64,000 nt of DNA from Clostridiales bacterium (GCA_017889345.1 JAGHEJ010000041.1:1-64000); one strand, 5' to 3'. Shown: positions 8,442-19,950, numbered from the stretch's first letter. Numbers and translations: made by a program. The notes: generated by a model not told the origin, from the letters alone.

Positions 8442-9518
8442 TTATATACTTTCTCCCATTTGTTGCATTTTTTCTGCTTGACTGTGTGCTATAAGTCCGT
8501 CGATTATTTCATCAATATATCCATCCATAAAATTATCAAGTTTGTATATTGTTAATCCTATTCTATGGTCTGTAACCCTTCCTTGAGGGTAATTATACGT
8601 CCTTATTCTCTCACTTCTATCTCCAGAACCTACCTGACTCTTTCTATCTTCTGCAATTGATTTTAATCTTTCTTGCTCAGCAATTTCAAAAAGCCTAGCT
8701 CTTAAAAGTTTTAAAGCTTTTTCCTTATTTTTAAGCTGAGATTTTTCATCTTGACAAGAAATAACAATTCCACTTGGAATATGAGTAATTCTAACTGCAG
8801 AATCTGTTGTATTTACAGACTGACCACCATTACCTGATGATCTAAACACATCAATTCTTAAATCATTTTGATTTATTTCAACATCCACATCATCAACCTC
8901 AGGTAAAACTGCAACTGTTGCAGCTGATGTATGAATTCTTCCTGATGCTTCAGTATCCGGAACTCTCTGAACCCTATGTACTCCACTTTCATATTTAAGC
9001 TTACTATAAGCACCATGACCTTTTATCATAAATACAACTTCTTTAAATCCACCAATATCTGTATCATTTACGCTAATCATTTCAACTTTCCATTTTTTAT
9101 TCTCAACGTATTTTGAATACATCCTAAATAAATTAGCTGCAAAAAGTGCTGCTTCATCTCCCCCAGTACCTGCTCTTATCTCAACAAATACGTTTTTCTC
9201 ATCATTTGGATCTTTTGGTAAAAGAAGTATTTTAAGCTCCTGTTCAATCTCCCCTTTCTTTTCCTGAAGATCTTTTAATTCCTCTTGAGCAAGGGAATGA
9301 AACTCTTTACTTTCACTATCATTTAATATTTCTTTATTGTAGTCAATCTCTTCTAAAACTTGTTTGTATTCTCTATACTTAATAGTAATTCCCTCAAGTT
9401 CTGAATGATCTTTACAAAGTTTTTTCCATTCTTTTTGATTAGACATAACTTCAGGATCACTTATTTTTATAGATAACTCTTCATATTTTTGCTCTAAAAA
9501 ATCTAATCTTTGAAGCAT
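8442..9518 (-). CDS. prfA: Peptide chain release factor 1
   Basis: RF1 reads UAA and UAG stop codons and triggers peptide release. Its 358 residues are the normal length. The catalytic GGQ lies in [17 protein letters not shown] near residue 230, and the codon-recognition region contains the RF1-type [16 protein letters not shown]. The start follows GGAG with a ten-base spacer. The gene for its methyltransferase PrmC is directly upstream, the classic arrangement. Confidence 0.97.
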   Translation of the reverse strand: MLQRLDFLEQKYEELSIKISDPEVMSNQKEWKKLCKDHSELEGITIKYREYKQVLEEIDYNKEILNDSESKEFHSLAQEELKDLQEKKGEIEQELKILLLPKDPNDEKNVFVEIRAGTGGDEAALFAANLFRMYSKYVENKKWKVEMISVNDTDIGGFKEVVFMIKGHGAYSKLKYESGVHRVQRVPDTEASGRIHTSAATVAVLPEVDDVDVEINQNDLRIDVFRSSGNGGQSVNTTDSAVRITHIPSGIVISCQDEKSQLKNKEKALKLLRARLFEIAEQERLKSIAEDRKSQVGSGDRSERIRTYNYPQGRVTDHRIGLTIYKLDNFMDGYIDEIIDGLIAHSQAEKMQQMGESI

Positions 9519-9603
9519 TTAATTTCAACTCCATGATCTTTATTTCACTTAATTAATTATTATAAATATTATTTTTTGAAATTTCAACATTAATTAAAAC
9601 TTC

Positions 9604-11346
9604 CTATTTATTATCCTTAGACCTATAATATCCAACTATAACCCTATCATTTTCATTAATATCTTTATAAATATCAATATTTACAAAATTATTATTAGCC
9701 ATTATATACATAATATCAAAAGCTTTATTATACGGAATTTCAAAAGCTATAAATCCATTATCAACAAGAACTTTTCTTGCTTGCTCACAAATTTTTCTAT
9801 AATAATCAAGTCCATCTTTTCCACCATCTAAAGCTTCATGAGGTTCATAATCCTTAACATCTTTCATAAGAGAACCTATTTCTCCACTAGGTATATATGG
9901 TGGATTTGATACAATTCCATCTAATTCTAAGCCATTTTTAATAAAGAATTCTAATAAATCACTTTTAACAATGTAACTTCTATCTTTTAAATCATGCATA
10001 CATATATTTTCTTCCGTAATCTTAAGAGGAGTTTCATAATTATCAACATATGTACAATTTATGTTTTCATTATTTTTCTGAATTGAAATTCCAACAGCTC
10101 CACTTCCTGAGCAAAGATCACATATACTTGTGTACTGTTTATTGTTTTTAAGTATTTTTAAAACCTTCTCAACTAAAACCTCAGTATCTGGTCTTGGAAT
10201 TAAAACTCCTTCTTTAACTATAAATTCATTTCCATAAAATTCTTTCTTCCCTATCATATAGGCAATTGGCTTTCCCTTTTTTCTTTCATCTATAAAATCT
10301 AAATATTTCTTTTCATCCTCTTTAGATACCTCAGCTTCACTAGTAAATACTTGAGTTGGGGTGACTCCTAGACAACATTCAAGTATTAATCTTGAATCAA
10401 GAGCGTAAGATTCAATTCCTCCATCTCTTAAAATTCCTCTTCCCATTAAGAACAACTCTTTTATAGTATTTTTAACCTTAATTCCCTCAGAAGTTTTAAG
10501 AGCAACAATTGAAACCTCTATTTCATCATCCTCAGGTTCCTTTGTTGTAAAATTTTGAATGAACTTTGATAATGAAAATAACATAGATGAAAAAGCACTG
10601 TTGCTTCTTCCAATGTACTCAACAATTTCATAGGCAAATCCAATCATAATAGGAAAAACTAAAAGCTCGATTAAAATATTTATCCCAATAGAGTATCTTG
10701 GAATTATCATAAATAAAATTAAATAACAAACAACAATATAAACTGAAAAATTACTTCCACATCTTCTATGAAATCTAGAAGCATTTTTAACATTTTCAAT
10801 TGTGAGTTTGTTGTTAAGCTCATAACAATTTATAACTTTATGCTCTGCTCCATGATATCTTAAAATTTTACTAAAATCTTTGTTTTTTGAAATAGAAATC
10901 ACATAAAGAAATATTACTCCTAATCTAAATACTCCTTTAAACAAAGATATTAAAACCTTATTATTAAAATTTGGAATTATTTTAACTATACCTTCAGGAA
11001 TCAAAAAGAATATAAATATAAAGAACAAAATTCCAATAAGAGTTGTTATTAATTTATTTTTAGAAAACATCTTCATAAAAACAACAACCATTTTAGATTG
11101 TTCGTTTTTCTCTTCTTGAACTTCATAAAAGGAAAGATTTGAAATAATATCCTTTATTATGTTTATAAAATTGTTTACCCCTCGAAGTAAAAATACCTTA
11201 TCAATTCCTTCTTTATTCTCTGTTGTGCATTTACTTCTAATTTCAACATTAATTCTACCACTTGATTTTCGTCTACATATTGCCGTACATTTTTTACCTG
11301 TCATAATTATTCCATCTATAAGTGCTTGTCCGCCAATTTGTTTCAC
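9604..11346 (-). CDS. prmC: DUF1385 membrane domain fused to release-factor methyltransferase PrmC
   Basis: The 580-residue protein has two parts. Residues 1-290 are a DUF1385 domain (YqhQ family), beginning GGQALIDGIIMTG, with several membrane helices and the GAEHKVINCYE and HRRCGSNF motifs. Its function is not known. Residues 290-580 are PrmC, the SAM-dependent enzyme that methylates the GGQ glutamine of release factors, with LIPRPDTEVLVE, a glycine-rich SAM loop LCSGSGAVG and the catalytic NPPY near residue 465. No ribosome-binding site is seen at the junction, so this is a true fusion that should tether PrmC to the membrane. The start is GTG after GAGGTGTAATAT. Confidence 0.93.
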   Translation of the reverse strand: MKQIGGQALIDGIIMTGKKCTAICRRKSSGRINVEIRSKCTTENKEGIDKVFLLRGVNNFINIIKDIISNLSFYEVQEEKNEQSKMVVVFMKMFSKNKLITTLIGILFFIFIFFLIPEGIVKIIPNFNNKVLISLFKGVFRLGVIFLYVISISKNKDFSKILRYHGAEHKVINCYELNNKLTIENVKNASRFHRRCGSNFSVYIVVCYLILFMIIPRYSIGINILIELLVFPIMIGFAYEIVEYIGRSNSAFSSMLFSLSKFIQNFTTKEPEDDEIEVSIVALKTSEGIKVKNTIKELFLMGRGILRDGGIESYALDSRLILECCLGVTPTQVFTSEAEVSKEDEKKYLDFIDERKKGKPIAYMIGKKEFYGNEFIVKEGVLIPRPDTEVLVEKVLKILKNNKQYTSICDLCSGSGAVGISIQKNNENINCTYVDNYETPLKITEENICMHDLKDRSYIVKSDLLEFFIKNGLELDGIVSNPPYIPSGEIGSLMKDVKDYEPHEALDGGKDGLDYYRKICEQARKVLVDNGFIAFEIPYNKAFDIMYIMANNNFVNIDIYKDINENDRVIVGYYRSKDNK

Positions 11347-11374
11347 ATATTACACCTCAATTTCTAAATGAACT

Positions 11375-11947
11375 TTATTGTCTTTTACTCATAAAACATT
11401 TTCCGCAAAGAGATTCATATTCAACATTTTTTTCTCCATCTATAGCACATTGCTCACCATGAAACACAAATTCACCATTAACTTTTCTTCCATTAACTAA
11501 AGCTTTGCTTCCACATTTACAAATTGTCTTAAGCTCCTCAAGAGAGTGGGCAATAAGTAAAAGTCTTTCACTCCCTTTAAATCCATTCATCAAAAAATCT
11601 GTACGAAGTCCATAACATATTACAGGAATATCCCACATTACACTTATTTCAAATAAATTGTCTATTTGTTTTGGATTTAAAAATTGAACTTCATCAACAA
11701 GAATACAGTCAATGTTCTTCTTATGCTTGTATAATAATTCTTTTAAATTTTCATCACTAGAAAGCAAATAATCCACCTTTCTAGAAATTCCAAGTCTCGA
11801 CACAATAGTATCATTTCCTTTTGTATCTATACTTGGTTTTAAAATTAAAATTCTCATACCTCTTTCTTCATAATTATGAGCAACTTGAAGAAGTGCCGTA
11901 GTCTTACCTGAATTCATTGCTCCATATCTAAAATATAATTTCGCCAT
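11375..11947 (-). CDS. tdk: Thymidine kinase
   Basis: This kinase phosphorylates thymidine to dTMP with ATP in the salvage pathway. The 190 residues show the type II fold: the P-loop GAMNSGKTTALL at the N terminus, the DEVQFL motif near residue 84, the lasso-loop region, and zinc-binding cysteines CKCG near 140 and CGKC near the C terminus. The start follows AAGGAGG. Together with upp in the same cluster it points to reliance on pyrimidine salvage. Confidence 0.96.
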   Translation of the reverse strand: MAKLYFRYGAMNSGKTTALLQVAHNYEERGMRILILKPSIDTKGNDTIVSRLGISRKVDYLLSSDENLKELLYKHKKNIDCILVDEVQFLNPKQIDNLFEISVMWDIPVICYGLRTDFLMNGFKGSERLLLIAHSLEELKTICKCGSKALVNGRKVNGEFVFHGEQCAIDGEKNVEYESLCGKCFMSKRQ

Positions 11948-12059
11948 ATATAATAAATCCTCCTTCTTATAACTTCTAATTATACCTGATAAAATGAATA
12001 TATTGAAATAAATTAAATGTATCCTCTTTTGTTTATTTAAGTAAAATTTTTTGGATTTC

Positions 12060-12089
12060 TTGACTAAATTTAAATTTTCATGATATAAT
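12060..12089 (+). promoter_or_regulatory. Promoter of rpmE
   Basis: TTGACT (12060-12065) and TATAAT (12084-12089) are spaced by 18 bases and lie about 40 bases before the rpmE start. This is a strong vegetative-type promoter. Confidence 0.8.
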
Positions 12090-12128
12090 AATGCGAGTTA
12101 TCTAATGAGACGAAAAGAGGTAGAAATT

Positions 12129-12344
12129 ATGAAACAAGGTATTCATCCTGATTATAAGAACGATGTTTTAGTTAAATGTGCTTGTGGAAATACATTTAAA
12201 ACAGGTTCTGTAAAGAATGAATTAAAAGTTGAAATTTGTTCTAATTGTCATCCTTTCTTTACTGGTAAACATAAAATTGTTGATATCGGCGGTAGAGTTG
12301 AAAAATTCAGAAAGAAATTTAACATCAAATCTGATGATAATTAA
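12129..12344 (+). CDS. rpmE: Ribosomal protein bL31 (zinc-binding form)
   Basis: This protein of the large ribosomal subunit bridges the two subunits. It is about 71 residues long and starts MKQGIHPDY. The paired cysteines CACGN and CSNCHPF mark the zinc-containing C+ type. The ATG at 12129 follows AGAGG with an eight-base spacer. An upstream in-frame ATG would add eight residues that are not found in the family. It is the only plus-strand gene in this part of the window, with its own promoter and terminator. Confidence 0.96.
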   Translation: MKQGIHPDYKNDVLVKCACGNTFKTGSVKNELKVEICSNCHPFFTGKHKIVDIGGRVEKFRKKFNIKSDDN

Positions 12345-12351
12345 CAAATAA

Positions 12352-12392
12352 CAAGACCTTTCTTAATAATATTAAGAAAGGTCTTGTTTTAT
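12352..12392. terminator. Bidirectional terminator between rpmE and rho
   Basis: A 16-base perfect inverted repeat (CAAGACCTTTCTTAAT with its complement) has a T tract on the plus side and a shorter T-rich flank on the minus side. It serves rpmE and probably also the convergent rho gene. Confidence 0.88.
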
Positions 12393-13774
12393 TTTTTATC
12401 GTCTTTTTCAATAATTGATTTATAGTATTTGATAAACTCTTCGTTATTTTCCGTATTTTGAAATATTTTAATTAAATTCTCCATTATATTTTCTATATTT
12501 CCTTCTCTATGCATTATCTTTCTTAAATAGAAAGATACCTCTTTTTCATCTTCTGTAAATAAAAGCTCTTCTTTTCTCGTTCCTGATTTATATATATCAA
12601 TACTTGGAAACAACCTTCTCTCTTGAAGTTTTCTATCTAAATGAACCTCCATATTTCCAGTTCCCTTAAACTCTTCAAATATCATATCATCCATTCTAGA
12701 GCCTGTATCAACAAGAGTTGTTGCAAGAATTGTAAGACTTCCTCCTTGCTCAAAATTCCTTGCAGCTCCGAAAAATTTCTTAGGAATTCTAAGAGATCCT
12801 GGATCAAGTCCTCCTGATAAAGTTCTTCCTGTTGGAACAATTGTCAAGTTACATGCTCTTGCAAGTCTTGTTAAACTATCCATTAAAATAAACACATCTT
12901 CTCCATGTTCAACCATTCTTTTTGCTCTCTCTAAAACCATAGTAGCAACCTTTACGTGTTGGCTCGGCTCCTCATCAAAGGTTGAGTATATAACTTCTCC
13001 TCCTTCTATGGTTCTTTGCATATCCGTAACTTCCTCTGGTCTTTCGTCTATAAGAAGTATAATAAGCTTAATTCCATTATTATTTTTCAAAATATTTTGT
13101 GCTATTTTTTTAAGAATTGTTGTTTTACCAGCCTTAGGTGGAGCAACAATCATTCCCCTTTGACCTTTTCCAATAGGACACATTATATCCATTAGTCGAG
13201 AAGATAAATCATTTTTATCTCCCGTTTCTAACTTTAATCTCTCATTTGGATAAATTGGAGTTAACTCCTCAAAATTGTTTCTTTTTATGGCTTCATCAGG
13301 AGAAAATCCATTTATCTCTTCAACATATAAAAGAGCTCTATATTTTTCACCCTCTTTAGGCTCACGAACTTTACCAATTATATGATCACCTGTTTTTAAA
13401 TTAAACCTTCTTATCTGAGAAGGAGAAACATATACATCTTCTAAGCTAGTTAAATAATTTTTTCCTCTTAAAAATCCAAAACTATTATTATCATTAATCT
13501 CTAAAACTCCATTGACCTTCTCAGAAGTAGATAACATATCTTGAAGTTTATTAAATTTCTCTTTATCTGATTCTTTTTTATTATCTTGATTATTCTTAGT
13601 TTTAATCTTCTCAACTAATATAACACCATCTTTTTCAATAATAGTTGGAGAAAATTCCGAGATTCTTTCAATAAGCTCACTTTTTTTAAGCTTAGAATAA
13701 TTTTTAAGCTCTAAACTCTTTGCAGATTGTCTAAGCTCAGACAAAGACATGTCTTCTAATTTCAAAATATTCAT
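12389..13774 (-). CDS. rho: Transcription termination factor Rho
   Basis: Rho is an RNA-dependent ATPase and helicase that ends untranslated transcripts. The protein has about 461 residues: an N-terminal Rho-N helical domain (1-45), a charged linker, a cold-shock-like RNA-binding domain (95-160) and the RecA-type motor with P-loop APPKAGKTT near residue 208 and DSLTRLARA near 300. The ATG at 13774 lacks a ribosome-binding site at normal distance. The clear GAGGAGG lies about 36 bases upstream, so start and leader are uncertain. An in-frame TTG at 13780 is the alternative. Confidence 0.95.
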   Translation of the reverse strand: MNILKLEDMSLSELRQSAKSLELKNYSKLKKSELIERISEFSPTIIEKDGVILVEKIKTKNNQDNKKESDKEKFNKLQDMLSTSEKVNGVLEINDNNSFGFLRGKNYLTSLEDVYVSPSQIRRFNLKTGDHIIGKVREPKEGEKYRALLYVEEINGFSPDEAIKRNNFEELTPIYPNERLKLETGDKNDLSSRLMDIMCPIGKGQRGMIVAPPKAGKTTILKKIAQNILKNNNGIKLIILLIDERPEEVTDMQRTIEGGEVIYSTFDEEPSQHVKVATMVLERAKRMVEHGEDVFILMDSLTRLARACNLTIVPTGRTLSGGLDPGSLRIPKKFFGAARNFEQGGSLTILATTLVDTGSRMDDMIFEEFKGTGNMEVHLDRKLQERRLFPSIDIYKSGTRKEELLFTEDEKEVSFYLRKIMHREGNIENIMENLIKIFQNTENNEEFIKYYKSIIEKDDKK

Positions 13775-13810
13775 AAACAAAACATTTCACAATACAAAAC
13801 TATATTGCAA

Positions 13811-13820
13811 AATCCTCCTC
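13811..13820 (-). promoter_or_regulatory. Displaced Shine-Dalgarno sequence in the rho leader
   Basis: On the minus strand GAGAGGAGG lies 36 bases before the rho ATG, too far to serve it directly. Very short frames between the two (for example one ending in a TGA that overlaps the rho ATG) could act as a leader peptide. Confidence 0.4.
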
Positions 13821-13926
13821 TCGATTTTAAAAAGTTAAAACTCAAACAGGGTAATTTATTTTAAGAAAAGATTTTAAGAAAAGAACACTACTATTATAGA
13901 ACAGCTATTTAAAGATTATAGATAAT

Positions 13927-13955
13927 AAACTATCCAATATTTTTAAGTTTGTCAA
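13927..13955 (-). promoter_or_regulatory. Possible promoter of rho
   Basis: On the minus strand a perfect TTGACA (13950-13955) and a weaker TAGTTT (13927-13932) are 17 bases apart. The resulting leader before rho would be about 145 bases. Confidence 0.4.
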
Positions 13956-13969
13956 CAAAAATATGAATA

Positions 13970-15586
<1,617 letters not shown>

Positions 15587-15720
15587 CTAAAAAACTACAT
15601 TCAAATAAAAATAGTTTGTACCATGAATATAAGTCATTAATTCTACTTAAAATAATTTCAATTGTGTTTGAAAGTAAACTCTTTTAATAAATGTCATTTA
15701 TACATTTAACTTAAATTATA

Positions 15721-15749
15721 TTGAAAGTTAAATAAAATATCTATATAAT
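15721..15749 (+). promoter_or_regulatory. Promoter of the glycolipid glycosyltransferase gene
   Basis: TTGAAA (15721-15726) and TATAAT (15744-15749) are 17 bases apart, about 95 bases before the start codon, in the pyrG divergent gap. Nothing else was recognised in that 264-base gap. Confidence 0.65.
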
Positions 15750-15841
15750 TAAGCAGAAAAAAATATTTTTTATATAATCAATACTAACAGAGTATATACT
15801 CTTATTAAAATTTTATTTTGGAAGTAAAAGGATATAGATAA

Positions 15842-16990
15842 ATGAATGTTTTAATACTCACCTCAAACACTGGTGGTGGACACTTAAAAGCTACTGAAGC
15901 AATTTACGAACATATAAAGATGAGAAATTTAAATTACAACATAAAAATTTTTAATACTCTTGACTATATAAACCCATATTTCAATAAACTTATTACATCT
16001 TTCTACTCTGAATGTACTAAGAAATATCCGGATTTATTTGGGAAAATATATTACTATAGCGAAGAAGATCACATACCCATAACAATTTTTTCTTCAATAT
16101 TAAAAGGTCTTTCGAAAAAATTTTTACCAACTATCGAGGATTTTAGTCCGCATATCATAATATCCACTCATCCTTTTTCAACTGAAATGATTTCATACTT
16201 AAAAGAAAATGGGCACATACATAATTCAAAATTAATCAATTTATTAACTGACTACGCCCCTCATAAGTTTTGGATTCATGATTATGTTGATGCTTATATT
16301 ACTGCTAGTGAACAAATGACAAAAGATATGATAAATAGAGGAGTAAATGAAGATATTATTTACCCTATTGGAATACCTGTTGGAACAAGTTTTTTAGTTT
16401 CCTATGACAAAAAGAAAACTCTAGCTTCAATTGGTTTTTCTGAAAATCGTTTTACAATTTTGTTAATGTCAGGAAGTCTTGGTGTTGATTACGTTCTTAA
16501 AATTTTTAAAATGATTATAGAGATTCGTCGTCCAATTCAAATTATAATTATAACCGGAAATAACACATTGTTATATAACAAATTTAAAACCATTATTAAA
16601 AATTCAAATAATCCATTTATAAAATTTCACTTACTTGGATTTACAAAAGAAGTTAGTAAATATATGAGCATAAGCGATGTTATAATAACAAAGCCTGGAG
16701 GACTTACAACCACTGAAGCAATTTTTTCAAATCTTCCAATAATATTTTTCGATGCAGTTCCGGGTCAAGAAGAGAAAAACGCAGAGTTTATTTTAAATAA
16801 CAAAATGGGAATGAGAATATCTAAATCAAAAGAAAGTATAGATGAGTTTGTTAAACTTATAGATAATAGATATTTATTAGAGGAAATGAAAAATAATATT
16901 ATTTCCGTTAGAAAGGACAATTTCTTAGATAACTTAATTAATATAATAAACTCTCTTTTAAATAGAAATGATAAAGATGATAAAAACTAA
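15842..16990 (+). CDS. MGDG synthase/UgtP-family glycosyltransferase (probable diacylglycerol glucosyltransferase)
   Basis: A GT28-type enzyme of 382 residues. The N-terminal TSNTGGGHLKATEAI is the signature of the monogalactosyl-diacylglycerol synthase domain. The C-terminal KPGGLTTTEAI near residue 284 binds the nucleotide sugar. Relatives add glucose or galactose to diacylglycerol at the inner membrane, giving glycolipids and the lipoteichoic-acid anchor. Acceptor and sugar are inferred from family only. It stands alone, with its own promoter and a terminator shared with spoIIR. Confidence 0.88.
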   Translation: MNVLILTSNTGGGHLKATEAIYEHIKMRNLNYNIKIFNTLDYINPYFNKLITSFYSECTKKYPDLFGKIYYYSEEDHIPITIFSSILKGLSKKFLPTIEDFSPHIIISTHPFSTEMISYLKENGHIHNSKLINLLTDYAPHKFWIHDYVDAYITASEQMTKDMINRGVNEDIIYPIGIPVGTSFLVSYDKKKTLASIGFSENRFTILLMSGSLGVDYVLKIFKMIIEIRRPIQIIIITGNNTLLYNKFKTIIKNSNNPFIKFHLLGFTKEVSKYMSISDVIITKPGGLTTTEAIFSNLPIIFFDAVPGQEEKNAEFILNNKMGMRISKSKESIDEFVKLIDNRYLLEEMKNNIISVRKDNFLDNLINIINSLLNRNDKDDKN

Positions 16991-16992
16991 AT

Positions 16993-17026
16993 AAACTATA
17001 CCTATAATCTATTTAGGTATAGTTTA
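16993..17026. terminator. Bidirectional terminator between the glycosyltransferase gene and spoIIR
   Basis: An inverted repeat AAACTATACCTA/TAGGTATAGTTT has A/T-rich flanks on both sides and lies between two convergent genes. Confidence 0.8.
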
Positions 17027-17665
17027 AAATATTTTTTGGAAAATATTTTTTACAACTTCTGCAATTTTAAAAGATACTTTTACATTTTTCTTAGCTTGTC
17101 TACCAAAAGTAGAAACCTCCATATCTTTAGAATTGTTATTAATAACTTCTACCATAGAGTTAATATTTTTATCTTTATTGTTATCATGTATAAACCCTAC
17201 ACTTGAAAATAGTAAGCTCCAAAAATTTTTCCCTTTACCTTCTCCAATATACATTATGAAAGAATCGTAAACTCCTTCAGGAATTAAATATCCTTCATAA
17301 ATTCTATCTTCAAAATACTTTTTACCAACTTTGATATTTATTTCCTGTTCAACACCAAACTCTTTTAAAACTTCTTCTCCAATTTTTTTAATGTAATATG
17401 AGTTTTTACAAAGAGTATTTAATATTTCATCTTTGCTTCCATCAAGAGTTTCCTTTTCATTTAAATATTTAACAACCCTATCTTTTATAATATTTTTAAC
17501 TTTTTGATCAAACTCAGAATCACTATTTGCAATAACGTGAAATCTTACCATTTCGTCTTTTAAATTCTTATAGTTCAAAGTAATATCTGATGATTTAGAT
17601 AAAGCAACTTGTGTACTTATAAACGTTAATAACCCTATAAAAAACAAAAATTTGATAACTCTCAT
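17024..17665 (-). CDS. spoIIR: Stage II sporulation protein R
   Basis: SpoIIR is made in the forespore, exported, and triggers SpoIIGA to process pro-sigma-E in the mother cell. The start at 17665 (MRVIKFLFFIG) is chosen because GAGGTGAG lies four bases upstream and it begins a clean signal peptide. That gives 213 residues. The hallmark RFHVIANSDSEFDQ lies near residue 40, and KVKNIIKDRVVKYL follows. It is downstream of the gerA operon but probably has its own sigma-F promoter. Confidence 0.93.
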   Translation of the reverse strand: MRVIKFLFFIGLLTFISTQVALSKSSDITLNYKNLKDEMVRFHVIANSDSEFDQKVKNIIKDRVVKYLNEKETLDGSKDEILNTLCKNSYYIKKIGEEVLKEFGVEQEINIKVGKKYFEDRIYEGYLIPEGVYDSFIMYIGEGKGKNFWSLLFSSVGFIHDNNKDKNINSMVEVINNNSKDMEVSTFGRQAKKNVKVSFKIAEVVKNIFQKIF

Positions 17666-17683
17666 AAAACTCACCTCATGATG

Positions 17684-17713
17684 AAGTATTACAGTTACCA
17701 AATTTTTTATACA
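17684..17713 (-). promoter_or_regulatory. Possible sigma-F promoter of spoIIR
   Basis: On the minus strand GTATA (17709-17713) is followed after 16 bases by GTAATACTT, a partial match to the sigma-F -10 element. It ends at the gerC stop codon. spoIIR is sigma-F-dependent in Bacillus. Confidence 0.33.
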
Positions 17714-18823
17714 TTAAAATGAAATATTTCCAATATTTGTTATATTATTTTGTATATTAATTTTAACTTCTAATTGTTTCATCCATTCATTTTGATCTTT
17801 AATTTTTGTTTTCCAAATAGAATTTTTAAATTTATAAATATAATTTTCAAAATTTAATATATCCATCTCATCTTTATAAAATCTATTAACTAAATTTATA
17901 GAAGAATTGTAAATATTTTGATCTAAATAGTTCTTTATCTCATTTAAAAAATCTTTATTTAAATTATCATGATTAATATCTAAACAATTTTTAATAATAG
18001 TTTTTAAATCAAAATTTAAAATAACATTTCCACTATCAAGAATTTTAATCTTTCTATTTATATTTTGAGCTTCAAAATCTATATTTCCATCTTTATATGG
18101 AATTTCATTTAAAATTTTAAAACTTTCTCCCCTTAAAAAATTAATAATCATGGTGTCTTTTAAATTTAATTCTTCAACAAATTTATAGTCATCTAGAATA
18201 TAACTTCCTGAAATTTTCATTGAGGTTTTATTCTCATTTAATTTTAATAAAGGAACGAGAACCACATTATTTTGAGAGAAATAATCAAACAAGTCATTTA
18301 ATGTAATAGATTTAACTCCATTTTCTTTATTATTATGCTCTATTAAATCACTAATAAATACTTGAGAATCCTCTCCTGATTTTGGTTTAAAAGTTACATA
18401 ATCACTTCCATTTCCATCTCCAACACATACATAAACTCTCCTACTTATTTGAGGTTCATGAGATAGAAAATCTAAAAATTTCTTAAGATTTTTCTCATCT
18501 TTAGCTATTTTAGAAGATAAAATAATAACTTTTACATGCTCTAAATCAACTGTTCTCTGAGTCTTTGAAATAATATCTCCAACAGCTTCATAAAAGGTTT
18601 TTCCAAATCCACTTACACTTCCTCCCCCTTTAATCTTTGAAGACTCAGGAGAAAATTCAGATATATCAGGATAAGAAAAGTTTATAGAAAAATTTCCAGA
18701 ATCATCGACATCCACAGAAATACTAGATACAAAAAGTTTTGTATCTATACTTAAAGAATATGTACACGACTTAAACATAAATATTGTTAAAATACCTAAG
18801 AGTGTAAAGAGAAACTTTCTCAA
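17714..18823 (-). CDS. gerAC: Spore germinant receptor subunit C (Ger(x)C lipoprotein)
   Basis: This is the C subunit of a GerA-type germinant receptor, anchored to the outer face of the spore inner membrane. A signal segment ends at Cys-20 (FKSC), a plausible lipoprotein cysteine. The rest matches the Ger(x)C family, with SISVDVDDSG near residue 34 and a C-terminal domain near 240-365. Its start overlaps the end of the B-subunit gene by four bases, so they are translationally coupled. The symbol is by family. The germinant is unknown. Confidence 0.88.
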   Translation of the reverse strand: MRKFLFTLLGILTIFMFKSCTYSLSIDTKLFVSSISVDVDDSGNFSINFSYPDISEFSPESSKIKGGGSVSGFGKTFYEAVGDIISKTQRTVDLEHVKVIILSSKIAKDEKNLKKFLDFLSHEPQISRRVYVCVGDGNGSDYVTFKPKSGEDSQVFISDLIEHNNKENGVKSITLNDLFDYFSQNNVVLVPLLKLNENKTSMKISGSYILDDYKFVEELNLKDTMIINFLRGESFKILNEIPYKDGNIDFEAQNINRKIKILDSGNVILNFDLKTIIKNCLDINHDNLNKDFLNEIKNYLDQNIYNSSINLVNRFYKDEMDILNFENYIYKFKNSIWKTKIKDQNEWMKQLEVKINIQNNITNIGNISF

Positions 18824-19938
18824 TTTTTCTCACCACTCTTTCTTAAAAATTGTTTTAAATAACTAACTACAAAAAGTACAATAGGCACCCCAAAAACTAT
18901 AACAAGAGAAATTGGAAACACAATATTGTTTATCATAAAATTTATATCATTTAAATTTTGAGGAACCAAAGTTAAAACATATATAATTGGTATAAACATG
19001 GTAGAAGAAACTTTATGTTTATACATTCCTAAAGATTTACTATTTATATAACTAGAATAAAAATATAAGTTTATAAAATTCATAAGAAAGAAAATTATAC
19101 AAATAGTTATAATAATCCCTTCTACTCTTTCAACAAATCCACCAGGAACATCAACTGTTGTAAAAGCTAAAATTATTGGCCAAATTGATTTTATAGTTTG
19201 ATTTATATTTAAAACGCTCACACAAATTAAAAATACAAAAGCTAAAAATATAAATGAAAAAATTGTGGATTTATAACTTACATGAAATTTCTTTTTATCC
19301 CCAAATTTATACATAGGCAGTAGATAAAACAACATAATTATTCCTGAAAAATAACTTCCAAGGGTAAGAAAACCTTTAAAATAGCTTTCTTTAGTTTTAA
19401 TTGTAATAGGTAAAAGATTTGTAATATCCACATTTTTATAAACAATTACTAAAATAACAAAACATGAAATCATAAGAAATACAAACATTATTTCATTTAA
19501 TCCAATTAAAGCTCTATCTCCTTGCCTTACAGCATAATAACTTACAAAAAGTGTAATAATTATCATAAACTCACTATTTATATTTGGAAATATATAGGTT
19601 TTTATAGATTCAATAAAAACCCTAAGTTCAATCGATACTAAAAATATAATTCCAAAACTTAATATAAACAAAAGAGTTCTTCCAATAAATTTTCCAAAAC
19701 TCTTTTCCATAATTTCATCTAATGATGAAAACCCATTTATCTTAACAATTTCATAAATCATTCTCACAAAAATCAAATAAATTATTCCATAAATAATAGT
19801 CGGTAAAAAACCATTATTCCCAAGAATCTTTCCTATATTTTGAGTATACGTAAACACACCAAATCCAACTAAACTTAAAAAAAGAGTTGCAAAAATACCA
19901 AAACTTCGAATTTTATTATGATCAACCTTATCTCTCAT
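18820..19938 (-). CDS. gerAB: Spore germinant receptor subunit B (GerAB/endospore permease family)
   Basis: A 372-residue integral membrane protein with about ten helices, related to amino-acid/polyamine permeases of the APC superfamily. In GerA-type receptors the B subunit senses the germinant. The start follows AAAGGAGTAGTATT. It is third of four genes in the operon (small membrane protein, A, B, C). Confidence 0.9.
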   Translation of the reverse strand: MRDKVDHNKIRSFGIFATLFLSLVGFGVFTYTQNIGKILGNNGFLPTIIYGIIYLIFVRMIYEIVKINGFSSLDEIMEKSFGKFIGRTLLFILSFGIIFLVSIELRVFIESIKTYIFPNINSEFMIIITLFVSYYAVRQGDRALIGLNEIMFVFLMISCFVILVIVYKNVDITNLLPITIKTKESYFKGFLTLGSYFSGIIMLFYLLPMYKFGDKKKFHVSYKSTIFSFIFLAFVFLICVSVLNINQTIKSIWPIILAFTTVDVPGGFVERVEGIIITICIIFFLMNFINLYFYSSYINSKSLGMYKHKVSSTMFIPIIYVLTLVPQNLNDINFMINNIVFPISLVIVFGVPIVLFVVSYLKQFLRKSGEKN

Positions 19939-19950
19939 AATACTACTCCT

